Made by a program: the position numbers and the translations under genes. Below, in pieces: positions 22,892-27,559 of a DNA stretch of 27,559 nt. Source of the DNA: a virus; the IMG/VR virus record IMGVR_UViG_3300037961_000952, positions 1 to 27,559 of that record; one strand, 5' to 3'. The notes below the pieces were generated by a model. That model was given only the letters and a program-made list of their open reading frames with translations, did no database searches and had not been told where the DNA came from. Each line of letters begins with the position of its first letter. The stretch's first letter is position 1.

Positions 22892-23007
22892 GTTCAGACG
22901 ATATACACGATTACGTAAAGATAATAATGTTTTTAGCATTTGTATTTGGAATAATGATTTTTGCATCATGTGATGGAGGTTGGTCTATTGCAGGTTATGA
23001 GGTATGA
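22888..23007 (+). CDS. Small membrane or lipoprotein-like peptide
   Basis: 39 residues, starting at ATGA overlapping the pilin-like stop. After an acidic opening (MSSDDIHDYVK) comes a hydrophobic stretch (IIMFLAFVFGIMIFASC), then CDGGWSIAGYEV. FASC looks like a loose lipobox, so lipid attachment is possible, but the N-terminus is not positively charged, so a plain single-span protein is equally likely. The stop overlaps the next start. The tight coupling on both sides supports it. Confidence 0.5.
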   Translation: MSSDDIHDYVKIIMFLAFVFGIMIFASCDGGWSIAGYEV

Positions 23008-23330
23008 GTGAGGAAAAGACCTACAGATCAGTTGGGATGGCAAAAATTGATGATAACTTTCGTATTAGTCTTAACATTAAGTGGCTTACTCAGATTATCG
23101 TGGGAGTTGGGTTTATTATTATGGGCTACCTACGAATTGAAAACAGAATTAAATCACTTGAGCAATCAATGGAATCAGCTAATACTGAAATATCAAATCT
23201 AATAGATAAGCACATTGAAGAAGAAGAAGTTAAAATAGCAGAGATGCAAGAGCAAATAGAATGGTATCAGAAAGAATTAAATCTATCACTAAATCCCTTA
23301 TCATGGGGAAAGAAAAAAAGAAGAAAGTAG
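23004..23330 (+). CDS. Membrane protein with coiled coil (paralog A)
   Basis: 108 residues, ATG 23004 overlapping the previous stop. One span lies at about 27-43 (WLTQIIVGVGFIIMGYL), followed by a coiled coil (about 45-95, IENRIKSLEQSMESANTEIS) and a strongly basic end (GKKKRRK). The pattern VGF-x-RIxxLE is shared with the gene at 23715, suggesting tandem duplication. It resembles inner-membrane spanin or 'phage membrane coiled-coil' proteins in shape only. The protein probably has its helix on one face of the membrane. Confidence 0.65.
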   Translation: MSEEKTYRSVGMAKIDDNFRISLNIKWLTQIIVGVGFIIMGYLRIENRIKSLEQSMESANTEISNLIDKHIEEEEVKIAEMQEQIEWYQKELNLSLNPLSWGKKKRRK

Positions 23331-23395
23331 TATTAACAGAAGATGATATTAATCATAATTACTTTATTAACAGGGAGCTACGGAGAGTTAAATGA
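23303..23395 (+). CDS. Very small lysine-rich protein, coupled
   Basis: 30 residues (MGKEKKKKVVLTEDDINHNY, then FINRELRRVK). It starts within the end of the preceding gene and its stop overlaps the next start (ATGA at 23392-23395), which fits the coupling used across this cluster. It has no clear ribosome site of its own, so it may be read by re-initiation. Its function is unknown and it may be a coupling device only. Confidence 0.4.
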   Translation: MGKEKKKKVVLTEDDINHNYFINRELRRVK

Positions 23396-23715
23396 TTGAA
23401 ACTTTTGCAGATGCTTATTTACAAATTGGAGCAGTTGGTTTTTGCCTCTGCTTGTTTGGGTTTATGATACTGAACCTTATTAAATCGCAAAAGGAACAAT
23501 CAGATGATTTAGAATCTATTAGAGCAGATTTAAGCCAGATGGCTAGTGAGATAAACAATACAATGTCTATCTGTGTAAAGTTGATTGATTCTATCAACGC
23601 TTTTAAGGCATCTCTAGATGACAAACTAGACAGAAGGCATGAAAAGATGACTGAGACTATAGATGAGCTAAGTAATCAGATTAATTATATGCAAGGTAGA
23701 ATAAACGGAAAGTAA
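23392..23715 (+). CDS. Membrane protein with coiled coil (paralog B)
   Basis: 107 residues. The span is at about 11-30 (IGAVGFCLCLFGFMILNLI), and a long charged helix follows (SDDLESIRADLSQMASEINN, then ETIDELSNQINYMQGRINGK). The preceding GGAG (about 23380) serves as ribosome site. The layout is the same as the neighbours at 23004 and 23715: short N-terminus, one span, coiled coil. It may form hetero-oligomers with them. No catalytic residues are apparent. Confidence 0.65.
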   Translation: MIETFADAYLQIGAVGFCLCLFGFMILNLIKSQKEQSDDLESIRADLSQMASEINNTMSICVKLIDSINAFKASLDDKLDRRHEKMTETIDELSNQINYMQGRINGK

Positions 23716-23987
23716 TGGCAGAATCTAAAGGCATATCAGACTCAAGCAGTTTAAAAATCTCACTACCTATGATTATACAAGCAGTTGGATTTATTGGTGC
23801 ATTAGTATATGGTTATGGACAGCTAAATACTAGAATACAATTTTTAGAGGTTGAGAGTCAGCGTACAGCAAGTTATATAAAAGAAATGAAAGAACAGCAA
23901 GATGATCCTATTCCTTCTGATGTAAGGCAGGACATCATTTTAGAATTTATTTTAGAAGATATTGAAGAGTTAAAGGAAAATCTTTAA
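23715..23987 (+). CDS. Membrane protein with coiled coil (paralog C)
   Basis: 90 residues starting at TAATG. The span is at about 17-34 (LPMIIQAVGFIGALVYGY), followed by LNTRIQFLEVESQRTASYIK. The VGFI-x-LxxRIxxLE pattern is close to that of the 23004 gene (VGFIIMGYLRIENRIKSLE). The C-terminus is acidic helix (DIILEFILEDIEELKENL). It overlaps the next start by one base. Together with the two genes before it, it forms a set of similarly built membrane proteins. Confidence 0.65.
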   Translation: MAESKGISDSSSLKISLPMIIQAVGFIGALVYGYGQLNTRIQFLEVESQRTASYIKEMKEQQDDPIPSDVRQDIILEFILEDIEELKENL

Positions 23988-24124
23988 TGGATAGTTTAAA
24001 AGTATCATTTGCAAGTTTATTTAATTATGGTTTATCACTAGCTGAGGTAAGTCTAATCTTACAATGTATTGTAGCTGTGATGACCATTATTTATTTAGGA
24101 TATAAAATAAAAAGGGAGATATAG
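23987..24124 (+). CDS. Small membrane protein, holin candidate
   Basis: 45 residues from ATG 23987 (TAATG overlap). One span (about 20-39, EVSLILQCIVAVMTIIYLGY) is followed by a short basic end (KIKREI). Small size, single span and basic C-terminus fit several phage holins, and an M15 endolysin lies 1 kb downstream. Other small membrane genes in this block could fill that role too. The next gene begins directly after its TAG. Confidence 0.5.
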   Translation: MDSLKVSFASLFNYGLSLAEVSLILQCIVAVMTIIYLGYKIKREI

Positions 24125-24361
24125 ATGTTAAAAAAAGCAGTATTAGCAAAGATTGTAGATAAAGCTAAAGATCACATTATAGAGGAATATAAAGATGAGA
24201 CAATTAGCTATATACAATCAGAAGAATTAAAAGTAGAGTTAGCTACAAAAATAAATAAAAAATTAAATCTTCCTTTCTTAAATGAAGAGCAAGAACAGGA
24301 ACTACTAGAAAAACTAATAGATTGGTTTACTGATATATTAGAAGATTTAGCTAAAAAATAA
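24125..24361 (+). CDS. Small helical acidic protein
   Basis: 78 residues with AGGGAG before ATG 24125. It is fully helical and charged (LAKIVDKAKDHIIEEYKDET, then EEQEQELLEKLIDWFTDILE) with no membrane span; an amphipathic C-terminal helix might lie on a membrane. It sits between the membrane cluster and the basic-protein cluster, overlapping the following start by one base. No family was recognised. Confidence 0.6.
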   Translation: MLKKAVLAKIVDKAKDHIIEEYKDETISYIQSEELKVELATKINKKLNLPFLNEEQEQELLEKLIDWFTDILEDLAKK

Positions 24362-24642
24362 TGGCTCGTGATCCCAGACTAAAACGCTTTGGACTTAAAG
24401 GATTTAACATCCCTAAAAGAACTCCCAAGCATAAGACTAAAAGCCATGTTGTGTTAGCTAAAGTTGGTTCAAGAACTAAGTTAATTAGATTTGGTCAGCA
24501 AGGGGTGAAAACAAACATGACAGTAGCTCAAAGAAGGGCATTTAAAGCTAGACATCGCAAGAATATAGCCAGAGGTAAGCTAAGTCCTGCATGGTGGGCA
24601 AATAAGGTTAAATGGAGTCCTTCTAAGACTAAGAGAAAGTAA
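24361..24642 (+). CDS. Basic DUF6321-like protein
   Basis: 93 residues, very rich in Lys and Arg. The sequence MARDPRLKRFGLKGFNIPKR, later KLIRFGQQGVKTN and RRAFKARHRKNIARGKLSPA, follows the plan of a family I recall from cyanophages and other marine phages (DUF6321). Its role is not established. The conserved opening and the regular RFG / KARHRKNI motifs suggest a folded nucleic-acid-binding protein. It begins at TAATG overlapping the previous stop. Confidence 0.75.
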   Translation: MARDPRLKRFGLKGFNIPKRTPKHKTKSHVVLAKVGSRTKLIRFGQQGVKTNMTVAQRRAFKARHRKNIARGKLSPAWWANKVKWSPSKTKRK

Positions 24643-25034
24643 TGGCAACTAAGCGTACAAAACCAAAATTATGGAAAAGTATAGTATCACGAGTAAAGCG
24701 TGGTAGTAAGGGTGGTAAAAGAGGTGTCTGGACAGCTAGAAAGGCACAGATAGCCACAGCAAGATATAAAAAAGCAGGTGGGGGTTACAGGGGTAGGAAA
24801 TCATCAAGTAATTCACTTACTAAGTGGAGTAAGCAAGATTGGGGTTATGTTAGTAAAAGGGATGCTAAAAAACCCAGATCACAGCGAGGTAGATACTTAC
24901 CTAAAAAAGTAAGAGAGTCTTTAACTAAAGGACAAAAAGCCTATACGAATCGCAAGAAACGAGAGGCTACCAAAAAGGGAAGGACTAGAGCAAGTTATAC
25001 TAAACGAGTAGCAAGAAAAGTTAGGAGAGCATAA
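24642..25034 (+). CDS. Basic DUF5872-like protein
   Basis: 130 residues with a strong positive charge. The pattern KLWKSIVSRVKRGSKGGKRG, then VWTARKAQIATARYKKAGGG and NSLTKWSKQDWGY, is the core of a family I recall as DUF5872, seen in large DNA viruses and marine phages. The C-terminal 50 residues are a Lys/Arg tail (KKREATKKGRTRASYTKRVA). It is probably a DNA- or RNA-binding protein, possibly packaged. It starts at TAATG and its stop overlaps the next start the same way. Confidence 0.75.
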   Translation: MATKRTKPKLWKSIVSRVKRGSKGGKRGVWTARKAQIATARYKKAGGGYRGRKSSSNSLTKWSKQDWGYVSKRDAKKPRSQRGRYLPKKVRESLTKGQKAYTNRKKREATKKGRTRASYTKRVARKVRRA

Positions 25035-25132
25035 TGCCAAGAGGAAAAGGAACATACGGAAGTAAAAGGGGTAGACCACCAAAGAAAAAGAAATCAATGT
25101 TTAAATTTGGTAAAAAAAGGAAAAAGAAGTAA
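25034..25132 (+). CDS. Tiny basic protein with AT-hook-like core
   Basis: 32 residues: MPRGKGTYGSKRGRPPKKKK, then SMFKFGKKRKKK. KRGRPPKK is the core of an AT-hook (GRP flanked by basic residues), which binds the minor groove of AT-rich DNA. It starts and ends with TAATG overlaps, between the DUF5872-like and endolysin genes, so it is very likely translated. With about half of its residues Lys or Arg, it may help condense the AT-rich genome. Confidence 0.65.
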   Translation: MPRGKGTYGSKRGRPPKKKKSMFKFGKKRKKK

Positions 25133-25512
25133 TGCCAAGATTTGGTAAAAGATCAAAGCAAAGAATGGTAGGTATTGATCCCAGACTGAGAGAGGTCTTA
25201 GATAGGCTTATTGATATTATGGATGTAACTATCATTGAAGGCATAAGATCACCAGAGAGGCAAGAAGAACTGCTTAAAAAGGGTGCTACAAAGACTAAAT
25301 ACAGTAAGCATCTTGAAGGTAAAGCTGTAGACCTAGCACCATATCCAATAGATTGGGATGATAGGGAAAGATTTCATTACATGGGTGGTATGATTAGAGG
25401 AATAGCAAAGCAGTTAGGTTATTATGTTAGATGGGGTGGTGATTGGGATTCTGATGGTGAAATCAAGGATAATAACTTCGATGACTTAGTACATATAGAG
25501 ATTATAGGATAA
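25132..25512 (+). CDS. M15-type peptidase endolysin
   Basis: 126 residues. The zinc-peptidase pattern is complete: H60 in SKHLEGKAVD, D67 in AVDLAPY and H121 in LVHIE, with IEGIRSPERQEELLKKGATK upstream. This is the VanY/L-alanyl-D-glutamate peptidase type (M15), which cleaves the peptide cross-links of peptidoglycan. There is no signal peptide or separate wall-binding domain, so it needs a holin for release. The start is ATG 25132, overlapping the previous stop. Confidence 0.88.
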   Translation: MPRFGKRSKQRMVGIDPRLREVLDRLIDIMDVTIIEGIRSPERQEELLKKGATKTKYSKHLEGKAVDLAPYPIDWDDRERFHYMGGMIRGIAKQLGYYVRWGGDWDSDGEIKDNNFDDLVHIEIIG

Positions 25513-25665
25513 TTGTTTAGTCATTGCATTAAAATAGATAGGATTTGTCCTTTTGCAACTAAAGAGCAAGATTACGATTACTGTGGATTAGCCACAAATG
25601 AAAACAGGATACAGCTTATGGCTAAGTGTCCTAAAAAACCTAAAAAAAGATGGGGTAGGAGATAG
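25513..25665 (+). CDS. Small Cys-rich protein
   Basis: 50 residues from TTG 25513, directly after the endolysin stop with AGGA (25506-25509) upstream. Cys at positions 5, 12, 24 and 39, two of them followed by Pro (ICPFAT, KCPKKPKKRWGRR), suggest a zinc-binding or small redox protein. The C-terminus is basic. Its stop precedes the TTG start of the phosphoesterase by four bases. It covers the stretch that a longer phosphoesterase start (ATG 25598) would claim, so that start is less likely. Confidence 0.5.
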   Translation: MFSHCIKIDRICPFATKEQDYDYCGLATNENRIQLMAKCPKKPKKRWGRR

Positions 25666-25669
25666 TTTT

Positions 25670-26434
25670 TTGAAAAGAGCAATAGTAATACCAGATCAAC
25701 ACTTTCCAATACATGATCAAAGTGCTGTAAATGTGGTTCTACAAGCCTTAGAGCTTATTAAACCAGATATATTTATAAACTTAGGTGATGTGGGAGAGTG
25801 GGAGACTGTTTCAGCATGGAGATACAAAGGTAAGAAATTACCACCTCTGGAATATCAACTACCTTTAATTGATGAGGAAATAGAACAAGTCAATGAAGGC
25901 ATAGATCAGTTTGATGTTGTACTTGATAAAATAGGGTGCGTAGAACGCTATATTTGTGCAGGAAATCACGATGAGTGGCTTACCTATGGATTTGTTGAAA
26001 AGTATCCATATATGAAGGATTACACCTTTAGAAAAGCGTGTAAGTTTGATGAGAGAGGTTATAAATACTTGAGTTACAATCAACCTTTAAAATTAGGAAA
26101 AGTAAACTTTATACATGGAGCATACGCTACTACATACCATGCAAAGAAACATCTGGAGGCTTATGGAGCTAATATCATCTATGGGCATACCCATGATATA
26201 CAACGCCATACGCTTACTAAATTGGATTCTGGAACAATAGGAGCGTGGTCTATGGGTTGTTTAAAGGATATGAGTGCAGAAAAGAATAAATGGTTGAGAG
26301 GTAGGTTACATAATTGGAATCATGCTTTCGGTATTGTTACTTGGTTTGATAAACCTAGAGGCAACTTCCAAGTAGATACTATTGAAATCGTAAAAGGACA
26401 GGCAACTGTTTGGGGAGAGGTAATAAATGGATAA
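25670..26434 (+). CDS. Calcineurin-like metallophosphoesterase
   Basis: 254 residues if TTG 25670 is used: AGGAGA (25657-25662) is 7 bases upstream and the product opens KRAIVIPDQHFPIHD. ATG 25598 would add 24 unrelated residues. All metal-binding motifs are visible: PDQHFPIHD, NLGDVGEW, CAGNHDEW, NFIHGAY and YGHTHDIQRH. The enzyme class hydrolyses phosphodiesters or phosphomonoesters with two metal ions; the phage substrate is unknown (nucleotides, RNA ends or DNA are all possible). It sits beside lysis and head-joining genes. Confidence 0.88.
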   Translation: MKRAIVIPDQHFPIHDQSAVNVVLQALELIKPDIFINLGDVGEWETVSAWRYKGKKLPPLEYQLPLIDEEIEQVNEGIDQFDVVLDKIGCVERYICAGNHDEWLTYGFVEKYPYMKDYTFRKACKFDERGYKYLSYNQPLKLGKVNFIHGAYATTYHAKKHLEAYGANIIYGHTHDIQRHTLTKLDSGTIGAWSMGCLKDMSAEKNKWLRGRLHNWNHAFGIVTWFDKPRGNFQVDTIEIVKGQATVWGEVING

Positions 26435-26648
26435 GAATACAAAATTTATGCAGGTATTTAATGAAGAGATAGAACTAATGAACACTTTTGAAAGTTTAAA
26501 TAAGTGTATAGAGCTATCTAAACAAATAACATTAACAGATTTAATATCACCAAGTTCTAAAACAACAGGCGAGGTGGCTGAACTTATATATAGGTTACAG
26601 AACTTAGTAGAGTTTGAAGTTTTAGACTTTAACCATAATGAGGCTTAA
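26427..26648 (+). CDS. Small unknown protein
   Basis: 73 residues with GGGGAGAGG before ATG 26427, overlapping the phosphoesterase by 8 bases. It is mainly helical and acidic (FMQVFNEEIELMNTFESLNK, then TTGEVAELIYRLQNLVEFEV). No motif was recognised. It directly precedes the adaptor gene, its TAA being followed at once by that gene's ATG, so it is cotranslated with it. Confidence 0.6.
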   Translation: MDKNTKFMQVFNEEIELMNTFESLNKCIELSKQITLTDLISPSSKTTGEVAELIYRLQNLVEFEVLDFNHNEA

Positions 26649-27559
26649 ATGAGTACATACGAGGCATCATATTGTTCACAATCAGATGTAAAAGCTATTT
26701 TACCAGAGCTAGGTAAGTATAACCAACGATCTATACTAGCTCCTAATTGGGTAGCATCTGGAACATCACATCTATTTTATCTGCATTCAGCAGGTGGTAG
26801 TGGATATAGTGTATTATTTAAAGATGGTAAGGATTTAGGTGCTGAACATGGTTCTGAGCCTTCATCAGATAATCAATGGAGATATGTAGAGGCTGATGGC
26901 AGATTAGAATATTATTTAGGTGGTGGAAGTGCTAACACACTTAATGGTAGTGTATGGGAGTTTGGTGAAGATCAAGATGCTAACCTTACTAAAAACATAG
27001 CCAGAGCCTCAGATTTTGTTAGAAGTATGTCTGGTGGTATGCCTATCTATCCTAGAAAGGGTGTAGGTAACGCATCTGCAACAGGTAATGACTACCCAGA
27101 ACTCATTGTAAGATGTACAGCGTATGTATGTGCTAGTTTTATCACAGAAAGCTATGATGAGGAACTATCTAATAGATTGATGGCTAAAGTAACAAACGAA
27201 GATAATACAGGCTTTTTAGATAGGTTAAGAGGTGGTGAGATAACCATTAGCCAACAAGAATCCCTACAAAAGAATAAGGGTATAGTAAGAAGAGTATCTG
27301 TAAACGCATCATCTACATCAGATATTGTGGATGTTCGTGGCAGACCTACAGCTAGATGGGATTTGATTAAAATTAAGATTACAACAGCAGGAACACTTGA
27401 AAGAGGTACAGATTCCACAGTTAGATATTCAACTTTCGGTAGTAGCTCAGATGGCTTACAGGTAGATGAAATGATTGAGAATGAGATAGTAACAGGTGGA
27501 TGGGATCAAGTTGGTAGGGGGATGTTCTGTAGGTTCTCACCTGGTGTACTTACCTTAAA
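26649..27559 (+). CDS. Head-tail adaptor-like protein (3' end outside the window)
   Basis: At least 303 residues, open from ATG 26649 to the window end. The N-terminus (YCSQSDVKAILPELGKYNQR) and the helical part at about 118-200 (LTKNIARASDFVRSMSGGMP, then LIVRCTAYVCASFITESYDE) resemble head-tail connector proteins. A beta-rich insertion lies between (about 40-115, LFYLHSAGGSGYSVLFKDGK), and a further beta-rich C-terminal part follows. This arrangement suggests an adaptor carrying an extra surface domain. The gene order, just upstream of the tail tube if the ends are close on the genome, agrees. The exact family is uncertain. Confidence 0.55.
   Translation, partial: MSTYEASYCSQSDVKAILPELGKYNQRSILAPNWVASGTSHLFYLHSAGGSGYSVLFKDGKDLGAEHGSEPSSDNQWRYVEADGRLEYYLGGGSANTLNGSVWEFGEDQDANLTKNIARASDFVRSMSGGMPIYPRKGVGNASATGNDYPELIVRCTAYVCASFITESYDEELSNRLMAKVTNEDNTGFLDRLRGGEITISQQESLQKNKGIVRRVSVNASSTSDIVDVRGRPTARWDLIKIKITTAGTLERGTDSTVRYSTFGSSSDGLQVDEMIENEIVTGGWDQVGRGMFCRFSPGVLTL

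Noticed and set aside
23008-23202. 64-residue + strand frame at the coiled-coil membrane gene
   Set aside because: It overlaps the 23004 gene in another frame, with weaker start and no continuation.
25598-25669. 24-residue N-terminal extension of the phosphoesterase
   Set aside because: It has no ribosome site, its sequence does not resemble phosphoesterases, and the segment codes for the Cys-rich protein in another frame.
1-27559. Possible complete circular genome with joined ends
   Set aside because: Joining base 27559 to base 1 would stop the adaptor gene after a few residues, and the tail tube frame would have a TAG (27530-27532) with no start codon before base 1. The ends therefore do not join directly; sequence is missing or the window is cut from a longer genome.

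Overview
The window is a segment of a tailed double-stranded DNA phage (or prophage-like) genome. It is AT-rich, and every credible gene lies on the + strand, tightly packed with ATGA and TAATG start/stop overlaps. The virion genes indicate a siphovirus: HK97-type capsid genes, a tape-measure protein of about 500 residues, and a frameshifted tail-assembly chaperone, with no sheath or contractile-tail genes seen. Small basic proteins that resemble the DUF6321 and DUF5872 families of marine phages, a LamG adhesin and the low GC suggest an aquatic host. A protein with a class III (prepilin) signal suggests a Gram-negative host. Host assignment is inference. No integrase, tRNA or CRISPR was seen, and both ends cut through genes.

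Layout. 1-5851 is the tail module: tail tube (partial), tail chaperone with a -1 slippery site, tape measure, a large tail-tip/hub protein and a second tail-tip protein, closed by a strong intrinsic terminator at 5866-5921. 5923-10222 starts with a possible promoter and carries small unknown genes, then a replication/recombination group: an SSB-like protein with an acidic DDLPF tip, an HNH protein, an O-like initiator with iteron-like repeats inside it, and small zinc-ribbon and membrane proteins, ending in a weak terminator. 10223-10901 is regulatory: a structured leader, a sigma-region-4-like HTH protein, a second terminator, repeats and a 16-base palindrome. 10902-17942 is packaging and head: ParB-methyltransferase fusion, small and large terminase, portal, MuF-like protein, neck-like protein, scaffold and major capsid protein.

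18004-24361 is the accessory virion/membrane block: a 1309-residue protein with four LamG-like repeats, an unknown protein, a type IV pilin-like protein, and a run of small single-span membrane proteins, several with coiled coils. 24361-25132 encodes three strongly basic proteins, the last with an AT-hook-like core. 25132-26648 encodes an M15 peptidase endolysin, a Cys-rich small protein, a metallophosphoesterase and an unknown. 26649 to the end is a head-tail adaptor-like protein, cut by the window edge.

How the parts work together (inference). The initiator would open the origin inside its own gene, the SSB-like and HNH proteins would serve replication and recombination, and the HTH protein would control the head genes downstream. 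The terminases package DNA into the prohead, and the M15 enzyme plus one of the small membrane proteins would lyse the cell. The most unusual part is the LamG/pilin-like/membrane-protein block at 18004-24361. The candidate origin inside the initiator gene and the unusual translation signals at the methyltransferase and HTH genes also merit attention.
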